Shown here: positions 33,680-44,037 of the stretch, one piece after another
Position numbering within the stretch: position 1 is the first letter of the stretch
How the letters are laid out: each line of letters begins with the position of its first letter
Assembly (NCBI GenBank): GCA_963585895.1
Contig: OY757939.1
Location: 27,757,968 to 27,821,967, forward strand
Direction of reading: 5' to 3'
DNA: 64,000 nucleotides
Source: Sepioteuthis lessoniana
Taxonomy: Eukaryota; Mollusca; Cephalopoda; Myopsida; Loliginidae
Program-made: the position numbers and the translations under genes
Notes under the pieces: model-generated
Database searches by the model: none
Seen by the model: the letters and a program-made list of their open reading frames with translations, nothing else
Told to the model about the DNA's origin: nothing

Positions 33680-34090
33680 ATTTTTATCATTAAGGGTTTT
33701 CGGACTATTGTCTTCATCTTTATTGTTATTTACACTATGTTTCGGCCGATATGTCCTCCGGCCTTCTTCAGGTGTTTGTCGAACGACCGTTACGCTATAG
33801 GCGTTGGTTCCCTAAGCTTCTAAAGAGACAATCGTCTGGAGGTTGCTAGTTCAATCCTGATTGCAGGCTAGTAACAATACAGGAATACTTAACACTTGTA
33901 CCCGGTTATGGCTAACGGAATCAGAACAGGCGACCTCCGCGGATTCAATAAAGGACGTAGTTCGAAGTTCGGTGAAGATAACAGAGTTCGACAAACACCT
34001 GAAGAAGCCGGAGGACATATCGACCAAAACGTTTTGGAAATAATAATAAAGATGAAGAAAATAGTCCGAAAACCCTTAATGATAAAAATC
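33680..34090 (+). mobile_element. Foldback SINE-like element with tRNA-like centre and hammerhead-like arms
   Basis: Arms of about 105 bases (33680-33784 and 33986-34090) are inverted copies with few mismatches. The ends read attaagggttttcgg and ccgaaaacccttaat. The roughly 200-base loop contains tgctagttcaatcctg, a good B box. Each arm includes cctgaagaag, a GC-rich hairpin and gaccaaaac or ggccgaaac, which resembles a hammerhead core with an extra base beside stem II. No acceptable cleavage triplet was identified, so catalysis is doubtful. The layout is the same as in the element at 22010-22357. Confidence 0.75.
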
Positions 34091-34221
34091 ATCATGCTTC
34101 GTCTCAAAAATTTAGACAACTGATGCTCATCAGAAATCAGTACATTCTTATAGATATTTACAATGCTTCGCTTAGACTGGGACAAGTCTTCAGGTTACTA
34201 AGACTAACTCCTGTTTCTAAG

Positions 34222-34300
34222 TAGTCACCCATCTAAATACAGAACTGAGTTATGGTTTCTTAACAATACTAATCTCACGGGAACCAGTGTTTTCTGATTA
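34222..34300 (-). repeat. 5S rRNA-like segment, possible SINE relic
   Basis: The plus strand shows gtcacccatctaaata, ttcttaacaatactaatctc and acgggaaccagtgttttctg. This order and spacing resemble the reverse complement of the 3' half of 5S rRNA. It is too diverged to be a working gene. Confidence 0.35.
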
Positions 34301-34310
34301 TTTGTAACGT

Positions 34311-34560
34311 TACGCGTAATTGATTATTGCAACAGGGTTTGATTCCGAGGTCAAACACCTATGGAAATAAATAACCATTAAAAAACCAAAGTTTGACAAA
34401 TAAAATGTGAACTGAATAATAAAAAAATTAAACCTAATGTTTTGGAAGCACGGACGTGCACTGATTGATTGGCTGAAAGAAGTCAACTAACAAGAAAGAG
34501 AAAAAAAGAAATGGTGATTATTTGCTTGTTTTCTTTTCTTTTTTTGGGGGGGGGGATTGG
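34311..34560. other. Noncoding sequence, nothing recognised
   Basis: A poly-T/poly-G stretch is near 34540-34555. Confidence 0.4.
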
Positions 34561-34579
34561 ACATATTGATCGAGAATTT

Positions 34580-34720
34580 AATGATAGATAGATAGATAGA
34601 TAGATAGTAGGGAACAGATATAGATTGATAGATAATAGATAAAGAAAGAAAAAACAGTCTGAAAACACGCACACGCACACACACACACACACACACAGAA
34701 GAAAAGTGAGAAAGAGAGAG

Positions 34721-34753
<33 letters not shown>

Positions 34754-34880
34754 GAGAAAGAGAGAGTGAGTGTGTATTTGTGTGAAAGAGTAAACTGACA
34801 GAGAAAGAGAAAGCACACAATGCCCTGTTCACAGAGAATATAATAGACAGACAAACATATAGAGATAGAGGAACATAGTA

Positions 34881-34962
<82 letters not shown>

Positions 34963-34995
34963 AGAGAGAGAGAGATAAAAGAGAGTAAAAAGACT

Positions 34996-35034
<39 letters not shown>

Positions 35035-35035
35035 T
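34580..35035. repeat. Compound microsatellite: GATA, CA, GA, TA, GATA
   Basis: GATA at about 34583-34607, CA at 34666-34697, GA/GAAA at 34703-34767, TA at about 34880-34960, GA at 34961-34975, GATA at about 34997-35034. All open frames here are repeat translations. Confidence 0.95.
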
Positions 35036-35289
35036 TTTATGTGTGCATCTTTATAGCGTGTTACTCTAAAACTTTGAATAATTCGAGCTGGGTCAGCGAA
35101 TTAAACGTGGAAAGACGATATTTTTTCTCTTAATCCCACGATGCGATTAATGCCTTCAAGGGAGAGATCTGTGAAGTGTGCCAATCGGGTGTGAAGGAAT
35201 ATATATACATGATTAAATTTCAGAAAATGTTAGGTAACACCTAGAACATACAGTGAAAATATAAGAATAAATGTTTTTTTGTACTTTAC
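35036..35289 (-). other. PDE11-like intron just downstream of exon 35382-35290
   Basis: The intron begins with the donor gtaaag immediately after the exon (35289 downward). I found no following exon in 1-35289, so this intron may continue beyond the window start, or the next exon may be too short or diverged for me to see. Confidence 0.5.
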
Positions 35290-35382
35290 CTCCAAGGCCA
35301 CTTGTTGCTTGGCTGCTGCTATAGAAACTTGGGCGTAAAGTAAGGCATTGTTGATACCTAAACCGCAAAAGATGGCGAAAGC
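35290..35382 (-). CDS. PDE11A: PDE11-like phosphodiesterase exon: end of GAF-B domain
   Basis: A 93-base exon on the minus strand. It is bounded by acceptor ttttgtag and donor gtaaag and is open throughout in phase 0. The 31 residues include AIFCGLGINNALLY and AAAKQQVALE, the signature that closes the second GAF domain and leads to the catalytic domain of PDE5/6/11 enzymes. Vertebrate PDE11A has the same IFCGLGINN and AKQxVAL pattern. PDE11 enzymes hydrolyse cAMP and cGMP in the cytosol; GAF domains bind cyclic nucleotide and mediate regulation and dimer contacts. It joins in frame to exon 49510-49443. PDE5 or PDE6 is less likely, because the neighbouring exon's NRLDG and FDD residues fit PDE11. 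Confidence 0.88.
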
Positions 35383-35584
35383 CTACAAAAGAATCAAATA
35401 ACATAAAAACAATTATTTTATAAATAAATAAATATTTGTACAGCATGGTTAAATAGCAAAACTTGAAATCAGTTAACTGTGTGTTAAAAATTGAGTTAAA
35501 TATTGTGTTCAAATTGTGATAAAAATCGTGTTTAAAATTGTTTAAAATTGTGTTAAGATTGTGTTAAAAATTGCTTACCATCTA

Positions 35585-36165
35585 TACAAAGAGGTAAGAC
35601 TACCCAACAACGAATCACCTGCATATGACATTAAACAATCCGACGCTGAGCCTCCAGGAAGGCTAGAGCTTTCGGAAATGTGGAGTACTCCTTTATTGCT
35701 ATCGCTGCCAGGTTCATTTTGGCCCGAAATGTTAGTACCTGATAGGGTCATATCTATGGGTCAAATAGAACTAAACTGTATACTTGTGCAAAACTGAATT
35801 GCTTGAAATAGAACTGTTTGACATTTAAACTGAGTGCAAGCATATTTCTAAATTGAAATATTTCAAATTGAACTGTTTGATCATTTAACAGTACGTAAAC
35901 AAATGACTTCTGTTTAATTGAATTGTTAGTTATAAATAACAATACTTGGAACTATTTAACTTTGTTTATTTATGCATTGTTTATTTATGCATTGTTTATT
36001 TATGCTAAACTGAATTGTTAGGAATAGAACTGTTTGTCATTTACCACTGTGTATCTACAAATTATGTTAATAAATCAAATATTCAATATGTATATGTATA
36101 AAAAGAATTTGGTATTAAATGACCTACAGTGGTTGATATGCCATAAAACCAAACCAAATCAAACT
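35585..36165 (+). mobile_element. Element A copy, head truncated
   Basis: Starts at gaggtaagactacccaac, then body, internal units including a tandem tttatgcattgtttat, and tail (ggttgatatgccataaaacc). Confidence 0.85.
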
Positions 36166-36187
36166 TTTAACTGAATGTAAACTAATG

Positions 36188-36470
36188 AATAAGCAGTCCA
36201 TTCGGCTGGAACACTGACTGCAATCTCTGCTGGGAGGAAGACTCCCTCTCCAAAATGAAGGTCCTATCTATGACACGAAACAATCCGATGATAAGGCTCT
36301 AGTCCTGAAGTTCTGGAGAATGTGGAGAACCCTTTCATTGCCATTGCTCCCAGGTCTACTCTGACCCAGAATGGTAGCACCTGATAGAGTCCCATGTTTA
36401 AATAGAACTGATTAACAATTTAACTGTGTGACAACAAATGATGTATGCTAAATCAACTCTATGTGAAATG
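36188..36470 (+). mobile_element. Element A copy, tail missing
   Basis: Head (cagtccattcggctgg), body (gatgataaggctctagtcct, gtctactctgacccagaatg), then part of one internal unit. Confidence 0.75.
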
Positions 36471-36479
36471 CAAATATCC

Positions 36480-36965
36480 TCGTCCAAGTATTGAACTCGG
36501 GTCTCGGTGTCGATTTCCAACGAAGCACCACAAAAAGCCTTCTACAAAGAGTAAGACACACCTCAAAAGGAATGTTTTCGGTATGACACTAAACAGCATT
36601 TGATGGTGAGACTTCAATTTTGAAGCTCAAGGGACTAAAATACCCATTCATCGCCATTATTCCCAGTGTCCACACCTACCCGTAGTGGTAGTAAATATCC
36701 AAATCTTATCTATTGGTCAAATATATCTGTTTTAAGTAATATCCTTTGTAGAAATATCATTGCTTCCAGTAACTATTAATAAAACTAATTTCGAGACCAC
36801 TATATGGTTTAAAGTATTCCAATAATTTAGAGACAATTAAATGTAGGCCCAGCCGACAGAGCTTCGAATATACTGACTTTCTCCTTTGCAGAGGAACATA
36901 ACCCCCTAAAAAAGGGCGCCCAAAGTATAGCACTAAAAATCAAATCGTAATGCTCCATTTCTGAA
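36480..36965 (+). mobile_element. Two diverged element A fragments
   Basis: 36530-36730 has the body blocks in altered form (gtatgacactaaacagcat, tcttatctattggtcaaat). 36843-36965 has the head (ggcccagccgacagagctt, ctttgcagaggaacataacc) and little more. Confidence 0.6.
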
Positions 36966-36984
36966 GACCCTTGTAGAAGAAAGA

Positions 36985-37145
36985 TAGTGGTACTATAAAT
37001 CCCATAGCTGATGATCAAAGAGGGCTCATACCTTTCCCAAGGGTATTAGTCCAAAAGCGAACGTAATAGCGTGACTGGAGTACGAACTTGTTTAATTCAA
37101 TGTCGCTAGTCAGCAGTTTAAACACTACGCCACGAGGAATCACTC
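36985..37145 (-). mobile_element. SINE-1/1b fragment
   Basis: Reversed middle (ctttcccaagggtattagtc) and head (gcgtgactggagtacgaact, aacactacgccacgagg). The tail is absent. Confidence 0.75.
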
Positions 37146-37396
37146 CCAAAATATTCGTGCGTTCTCTTCAGTGTGTTGAATCGAACTCTCGAAATCTAAC
37201 GAAAGAGCCAATCATTTCTCGCGTGATCATATTAACTAATCAAAATCGCTACTTCCATTAAAACCCCTTTTTCAATTCTGGTTCCCATATGTTAACAGCG
37301 GAAAAAATTGAACCGTGATTTAATACCTGTCATTGAAATACTACAGCCGTTGCAACCAGGGTTGTATCCGTTCATTCTCAAGTTGATTTACCCGAC

Positions 37397-37690
37397 GATT
37401 ACGCTTGTGGCGTAACGGTTATCGTCCTTGGAAATGGTCTTAGCAACCCGTATTAAAATCTTGAATGGCGATCTTTGCGTTTCCTTCACGGTAATGCTCT
37501 TTCAAAAGGCATGAATCCATATTTTCCTCTCCTCCCCAACAATAGATAAAGAGGAGAGTAGAATTGGATCTTTAACTTTGAGGAGGGAACCAATCTATGA
37601 GAAGGAAAACTAAATTCAAACTAGCAGTACTCGGTTTAAAAATTCACCTTTTGTGGCATCAAGCCCTTGGTGGAGGGGTTGGGTATATAC
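37397..37690 (+). mobile_element. SINE-1 copy, diverged
   Basis: Head (cttgtggcgtaacggttatc), altered B-box region, middle (aaaaggcatgaatccatatt) and tail (caccttttgtggcatcaagc, ggtggaggggttgggtata). Confidence 0.75.
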
Positions 37691-38890
37691 GTACGTAACA
37701 CTCCCGAAAATAATAAATTTGCTCTTCTCTCTATTATGGATAAACCTACAGAACCCGCCAAAATTATCGGAACCATGATTAGTCATTACTGCCGGTACCA
37801 TGTAAACTAATAATAAAATGAAGAATAGCGACACCTCGTAACCGTCCTTGTCACTAGAGTTGTTACGGAAGATAATTACACAGTACTGTATCTTTTGTAT
37901 TGCCGAGACTAAAACGAGAAGAAAAGATGACAATGAATTCACATGAAGAATGAAAGGAAAAATTCCGTCACGTGATCACAGAAAAATGCCATTCACTTAA
38001 TCAATATAACTAGACTGGTCTCAAAAATAAAAAAACATGTGAAGCAGTATTCTCTAAAAAATAAAAGAAAATTTATTATTAGACAAATAGTAAGCAAATC
38101 CCAATAGAGAGGAGCAGTTTCACTGATCTTAAAAATATATGTCGTTCGTTGTCGCTTTGCCAGTACCTCACTAACTGATTGACCCATTAGAAATATTCAA
38201 CTCTTGTGAATGACCATTTCTGACCCCTTCAGTCAGTTTTACCGTGATTGACCATTTGTTGTCGGTCACACAGCCGAGTACTAGGTTCACTGGTGATGAG
38301 AGAAAGCCACTTAATTAAATATGCCAACGATCGTGGGGAAACATGGTACAATAATTTTTTCATATTCATTGACCAGACTGAATCTTGCGATGCACAGGTA
38401 TCGATTATCGATTCCTTATACATTTCTATTCATATTGTTCTGCGAGTTTTTCAATTAAAATGTTTATAGAAGAAGACAAAAATGAAATCTGTTTTGAATC
38501 TAAAATTAGAAATATCTTACAATTTTCAACAACATAATTTCCAAGTTCTCATAATTTAGAATTAAAAAAAAAAGAATTAAATAATTCAAAGCCAAATATA
38601 AACGGGAATTAAGTGAATTCTAGGAAGATTTAATTGCATTAACATTCAAAATTTTATTCGGATAACCGAAAACCTTCATCATGTAATTCCTCAATACAAC
38701 GTTAGGAATAATACTTTATTCAGCCATCATCAGAAAAGAATGCAACCTTTGTTTTAATTAGTTACAGAAAAATATCAGCTTTTTTTACACTGAATGATAG
38801 AGAAATACATTTATTATAAATGGTATTACTACAGGATGAGTCTCCCAAGAAGATATGAAAAAAGAACCAATATTATTGGTATAGCGCAGA
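37691..38890. other. Unique intronic sequence, nothing recognised
   Basis: Open frames at 37616-37942 and 37993-38187 (minus), and others here, have no recognisable domain and no repeat-family match. Confidence 0.4.
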
Positions 38891-38896
38891 TAAAGT

Positions 38897-39392
38897 ATGG
38901 CTCAGCCGGATGAGGCAACAGAATACACCGACTGTCATCTTTGCAGAGAGGTAAGACTCACCATATGAATGTGGATATGACACTAAATAATCTGAAGTTG
39001 GAGCTTTGGAGAATGCGTTGCACCCCTTCATTGCTCCCAGGTCAACTCTGGCTCAGAGTGATTGCACCTGATAGGGCCCTATCTTTGGGTCAAATAAAAC
39101 TAAACTGTGTACTTATGCAAAGCTGAAATGCTTGAAATAGAGCTGTTTTTGACATTGAAACTGCGTACTTATGCTCAACTGAACAGTTTGAAATAAAACT
39201 AAACTGTGTACTTATGCTAAACTGAATTATTTGAAATATAACTGTTTGACATTTAACTGAACTGTTTTGACATTCAGCTGTTCGTAAACCAAAAACTATA
39301 CTAATACTAAATTGAATTGTTTGAAATTTGATTCGGCGTTAAATGGCCCAAAAAAGGGTCGATACGCCGTAAAACAAAACAACCGACCAACA
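38897..39392 (+). mobile_element. Element A copy
   Basis: Head (tggctcagccggatgaggca), body, about five internal units, and tail (gggtcgatacgccgtaaaac). The last 40 bases are the left arm of an inverted repeat. Confidence 0.85.
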
Positions 39393-39498
39393 CGAAAGTC
39401 AAGGTTCGCTCATTGACCATGTCTTCTTAGGAAAATTACTTACTTTGTCTGTTGGTTAGTTGGTCGGTTGTTTTGTTTTACAGCGTATCAACCCTTTT
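39353..39498. repeat. Inverted repeat of element A tails
   Basis: 39353-39392 and 39459-39498 are reverse complements with few mismatches (aaaacaaaacaaccgaccaa and its complement), separated by a 66-base spacer. Confidence 0.85.
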
Positions 39499-39860
39499 GA
39501 AACTGAAATAGGGAAAATACTCAGAAAAAATCAAAACGGTTTTCGGAAAAATCGATCCGAAACCAGCATTATTATGGCTGTAACAGTTTCTTTGGAGGAC
39601 CTCCAGCTCGAAATATTTACTCCATTTTTCTCTATGTATAGAATCAACAGCATTGGAGAAATCTACAAACAACAGTGTTGCCTCGAGATTTTTTACATGC
39701 ACTCCTTCGATGATTCGACGGATTGTTAGAATCAAAAATGTTGCTGATAGATTTCTCCGAAAACCGTTTTGATTTTTCTTTAGTAATTTCCCTATTAAAG
39801 TTTCTATACAGTTGAGAAGCTGAGCATTATAAACCTGAGCCGCTATAAACATACGAGTTA
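39499..39860 (-). pseudogene. LINE-A RT fragment with inverted duplication
   Basis: The minus strand from 39852 reads LKKNQNGFRRNLSATFLIL and LLFVDFSNAVDSIHREKW, the finger block and motif A of LINE-A. At about 39505-39577 the same QNGFRKN block recurs on the plus strand, so the two form arms of an inverted repeat around 150 bases apart. Confidence 0.85.
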
Positions 39861-40440
39861 TGCCTCCGTAGTTCTTGGTGATTTCGAGGTCACGTTTCTT
39901 AGAGAAGATGTGGATACAACCTTTTGTCCAAAGATGAACACATAGGTGATGTTCTTCAATGGATCCCTACAACAGGATGAGTCGGCGTTGGCCGACCACC
40001 AAAAACTTATCTCGTGATGTCCGCGTGGTGTAATGGTTAAAGCGATGAACTGCGGAATCGTAGTACGCGAGTTCGTACTCCAGTCGCGCTATTACGTTCA
40101 CTTTCGGGCAAATACCCTTGGGAAAGGTATGAACCCCCATATTCTCCCTCCAGCTATGGGTAAATAGTAGGACGGACTAGGTTCTTCAGCCTTGGTTAGG
40201 CAACTAGTCTAGGAGAAGGAAAACTCTGAATTCAAACATGTTAAACTCCGCTTAAAAATTGACCTTGTGTCATATCCTGCCCGAGCGGAGGGGTTGGTAA
40301 ATAGTACCAAAAACTTATCTGCATCAAGTCTGCGGACATGATGTAATTTTGAAAACCTGCCAGGAGCGATAAACGATAGGGACGGATGGAGAGTGGGTTA
40401 GAGAAATCCGTAAATCCGTGCTAGTACTATGCACTTGATG
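39861..40440 (+). mobile_element. LINE-A 3' end interrupted by SINE-1
   Basis: 39900-39997 carries the plus-strand 3' coding blocks (gatgttcttcaatggatccc, gttggccgaccacc). After the SINE, 40321-40440 continues (gataaacgatagggacgg, ttgatgataatgat). Confidence 0.75.
40013..40305 (+). mobile_element. SINE-1 copy, complete with 15-bp target duplication
   Basis: A 293-bp insertion flanked by accaaaaacttatct on both sides (39998-40012 and 40306-40320). It defines the element's ends: it starts cgtgatgtccgcgtggtgta and finishes gaggggttggtaaatagt. The head has ggtgtaatggttaaagcg (A box) and cgagttcgtactcc (B box). The target is LINE-A 3' sequence, and LINE-type target-primed insertion is implied. 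Confidence 0.95.
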
Positions 40441-40593
40441 ATAATGATATCATGGTCAAGTCTTTGTCATGCCAAGACATATTCTTGTTGTAGAACGTGT
40501 TTCAATTAATGCATAGAGAAAAAAGAAGGTTCATTCAACGTAGGTTCTTCACTAGAGAAGGTTCATTCAATGAGGCTCGATCTATGAATAGGT

Positions 40594-40870
40594 GTCATTC
40601 AACGAGGGTTATTCAGAGAAAAAAGGTCATTCAATAGAGAGGGGGCCATTCAATGCGGGTTATTCAATAAAGAAGGGTCATTCAACGAGGGTTATTCAGA
40701 GAAAAAAGGTCATTCAATAGAGAGGGGGCTATTCAATGCGGGTTATTCAATAAAGAAGGGTCATTCAACGAGGGTTATTCAGAGAAAAAAGGTCATTCAA
40801 TAGAGAGGGGGCCATTCAATGCGGGTTATTCAATAAAGAAGGGTCATTCAACGTGGGTTATTCAATAAAT
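40594..40870. repeat. 83-bp minisatellite
   Basis: Three full units start at 40594, 40677 and 40760, with a partial fourth at 40843. Units are nearly identical. Each unit contains shorter related subunits of the form ggtcattcaa or gggttattcaa. Looser copies extend upstream to about 40528. Confidence 0.95.
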
Positions 40871-41007
40871 GGTAATGTCATTCTTCCATTCTTCCAAATC
40901 CAAGGACCATTTTATTAATATATATATATATATTGGAATGTTCTTACCATCTTTGATGCCAACATCTACTCCTACCCAATGCAATCATACTCTGCGAGGA
41001 ATAATTA

Positions 41008-41358
41008 GTTTGGTTTGTTTTAATATTTATGGCATCTCAACCATTGTAGATTATTTAATGCCAAATCCTCTTTATCCATATATATTAAATATATGTGATT
41101 TGGTTTGGTTAGGGTTTATGGCATATCAACCATTGTAGATTATTCAATGCCAAATCCTCTTTATACATATGTATTAAATATACGATTTGGTTTGGTTAGG
41201 TTTTATGGCATATCAACCATTGTAGGTTATTCAATGTCAAATCCTCTTCATACATATATATTAAATATGCGATTTGGTTCGGTAGGGTTTATGGCACATC
41301 AACTATTGTAGGTTATTTAATGCTAAATCCTCTTTATACGGATACATCAAATAAATGA
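41008..41358 (-). repeat. Four tandem copies of the element A tail segment
   Basis: The reversed tail block (ggcatatcaaccattgtag, tcaatgccaaatcctcttta) plus the ttaaatatacga spacer is repeated four times with a period of about 84-92 bases, leading into the rest of an element A copy. Confidence 0.9.
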
Positions 41359-41910
41359 TTTCTAAACACATTTTCAGTGAACATTTTTAAACGAGCCTGA
41401 ACTCCTTTTTTTGCACACAGTTAAATGGCTTCACTTATTTTTACCTAATACGAATAATTCTATTTACTATTAATCCTTTCTTTGCACTCAATAAGTGTTT
41501 TCCAGTATTGCTATTTATTACTAAAAATTCAAATAAACATTAGTCCTTTCCTTTCACAGTTAAATGATCAAATAGCTCTATTTCAGACAATTCAGTTTAA
41601 CACAAATCAACAAAGTTGAATGGTTCAGAGTATTGTTATGTATCATTAAAAATTCAATTATACGTCAGTCATTTGTTTACACACTGTTAAATTATTAAAC
41701 CGTTTATTTCAAACAATTCAATTTAGCATTAGTCATTTGTCTGCACTCTCTTTAAATTGTCAAACAGTTCTATTTGATTCATAGATAGAACAGTAACAGG
41801 TGCTACTAATCTGGGCCAGAGTTGACCTGGGAGTAACGTTGCTATGGAGTAGTCTTACACCTTTATAGAGATGGCAGTCGGTGTATTCTACAGCCCAAGC
41901 CGAGTGGATC
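41359..41910 (-). mobile_element. Element A copy, internally deleted
   Basis: Internal units and reversed body continue from the amplified tail. About 100 bases of the body are missing between gttgctatggag and tagtcttacacc. The copy ends at the head (ctacagcccaagccgagtgg). Confidence 0.85.
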
Positions 41911-42004
41911 AAGGGAATAATTAGTATTTAATAGTTCTTCTTGCCCATTATATTCACTTGTTTTATTTGAAGATCATAACCATCATCATCATCTTCATCA
42001 TCAA

Positions 42005-42335
42005 AAACATCATTAAATCGTGCGGCTAGCAAGGATTTCCCGGACTTTCTCTCGACTTTCGTCTCTATTTTCCATTGCTTTCGGCAGGCTTTCAAGACTA
42101 TATCTTATGTCCGCACAGAGTTGTCGTAGATACGTTCTTGTTGGTCGGCCAACACTTGCATGTCAATGTGAAAAGAGTCCATTGGAGAACGTCACTTATG
42201 ACTTCGTCTTTACTTCTCCAGCACTGTCCTGCATGTCTTGTTCATCTTAATTGGATGGTTTTAAGAGATAGGAAGTGAGTATCTGTACAGCAGGATGTCA
42301 TTTCCAGGAATTGTTCAGTACAACTCGTAGCATTC
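42005..42335 (-). mobile_element. LINE-A 3' fragment
   Basis: The reverse complement carries the LINE-A end blocks (ggacataagatatagtcttg, gttgtcgtagatacgttc region). The short overlapping plus-strand frames are antisense to it. Confidence 0.75.
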
Positions 42336-42369
42336 CTGTGCAGTTACCGCCTAGCTTTTTCTCTATACG

Positions 42370-42371
<2 letters not shown>

Positions 42372-42415
<44 letters not shown>
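42372..42415. repeat. (TA)n microsatellite
   Basis: Pure TA run. Confidence 0.95.
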
Positions 42416-42419
<4 letters not shown>

Positions 42420-42496
42420 TATGAGTATATTAACAGCTTAATATGTAGTCATTAATTGATTTTGATGTTAAATTTTTCCTCGGGGACATTCCTTTA

Positions 42497-42565
42497 AGGA
42501 GAAGTCCCTATAGCGCTGTGGCTAAATCACTGAACTGCGATATTGTCGTAAGCGAGTAGAAATAA
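42497..42565 (+). mobile_element. SINE-1/1b head fragment
   Basis: gcgctgtggctaaatcactg, aactgcgatattgtcgtaag and aataatacccttggg match the head and start of the middle. It is cut off by LINE-A sequence. Confidence 0.6.
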
Positions 42566-42984
42566 TACCCTTGGGTCGTGTCGATACTCCTATATGGATG
42601 CACTACATGAACACTAACTAAACATATGGAGAAAAACCTTGACGGCAACGACACAAGAATGCTGCAAGCAATATTGAACAATTCATGGAGGCAGCAGCCC
42701 ACAAAGCAGAAGCTATACGGCCACCTACCACCTATCACAAAATCTATCCTAGTTAGATGAACCAGACATGTGGGACACATGTAGGGACGAGCTCATAAGT
42801 GATGTACTCCTGTAAACCCCTTCACATGGACGAGCAAAGGCAGGACGACCAGCTAGAATACTGCAGCTCTGTGCCGATACAGGATGTAGTCCTGAAGACC
42901 TGCAGGAAGCAATGGACGATAGGGAGGGGTGGCGAGAAAAGGTCAGGGATATCCGTGCTGATGGCCTGACGTTATGATGATGAT
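42566..42984 (+). mobile_element. LINE-A 3' end
   Basis: Translates in pieces to SILLYGC, a LNNSWRQQPTKQKLYGHLP-like stretch, and the closing CADTGCSPEDLQEAMDD-type block, followed by the family's cgttatgatgatgat end. Stops and frameshifts are present. Confidence 0.85.
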
Positions 42985-43282
42985 CCTATTTACCCAACCC
43001 CTCCGCTCGGGTAGGATATGACACAAGATCAATTTTTAAGCGGAGTTTAACAGGTTTGAATTCAGAGTTTTCCTTCTCCTAGACTAGTTGCCTAACCAAG
43101 GCTGAAGAACCTAGTCTGTCCTACTATTTACCCATAGCTGGAGGGAGAATAATTGGATTCATACCTTTCCCAAGGGTATTAGTGCTATGTGAAATGCAAT
43201 CAGTCAGGTCCAGGATTTGAACTCGTGTTGCCGTGTCCATATCCTGCGACGATAACCATTACACCACGGGCACCTCCACCTC
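42985..43282 (-). mobile_element. SINE-1 copy, complete with 15-bp target duplication
   Basis: Flanked by cgttatgatgatgat at 42970-42984 and 43283-43297. The minus-strand orientation runs from the tRNA-like head (ggtgcccgtggtgtaatggt) to tttacccaacccctccgctc reversed. It is inserted in the 3' tail of LINE-A. Confidence 0.95.
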
Positions 43283-43297
43283 CGTTATGATGATGAT

Positions 43298-43400
43298 GAT
43301 GAGTTATATAGATCCGCTACTAGTTCTATTAGGATGTTTTTGGCATTGAATAACACATGAAGGTTGATATGCCATTAATCCAAGAACTCTAACCAAACCA
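43298..43400 (+). mobile_element. Element A/SINE-1b tail fragment
   Basis: tttttggcattgaataacac and ggttgatatgccattaatcc are the shared tail. No head is present. Confidence 0.65.
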
Positions 43401-44037
43401 GACGACCCTTCTGTACAATTTACATCCATCAATGGATTAAATGTATTGCCCAAGAATGACCACCACTTCATTTTTATTTTTTCAGATGTTACCCACTTGA
43501 TGTTTGAATAAATGAAGGTGCGGCTTAATTCGGTTGCGTACTTTTGGACTTTTAATTTTCAATAACATTGCACTTCTTGGCTGCTTTTCTAATGAACTAT
43601 TTTCTTATTTTCCACCTCTTTTTGTTAACGTTTATGCTGATCATCAACCAAAAGGGATTGCTGATAAATAGTCACCATGAGGGGGGGGGACGACGTACTC
43701 AAGCGTAAAACGCGATTTTCGAGCCAAACATTCTCTTTAAGGTTGATAAAGGACGTTTGACACCAAACAAAAAAAAACAAAACAAAAAAAAACAGAAGTT
43801 TTCTTGTGTATTTCTTTTTATTTTTTCCTTTAAAAATCTAAACATTAAGTTTTTTTTTTCGATCATTTCAGCAGCTCGTAATGTTTTTATCTTTATGAGG
43901 GGGTGCATTTTTTTTTTTTTTGGCTTTTAAAAATATAATCATTAAGCTTTTTTTTCGATTATTTCAGCAACTCGTAATGTTTTCCTTTTTCCAATGAGGC
44001 AATTTATATGTGGTGGGCGTTGAACATTTCTTTCGGT
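43401..44037. repeat. Unique sequence with a local tandem duplication
   Basis: About 60 bases at 43828-43890 (tttaaaaatctaaacattaa, cagcagctcgtaatgttt) recur at 43923-43985 with substitutions. The rest shows nothing recognised. Confidence 0.6.

Noticed and set aside
40594..40870. Possible CRISPR-like array (also 60931-61440)
   Set aside because: Units are contiguous with no unique spacers, and the DNA is eukaryotic; these are minisatellites.
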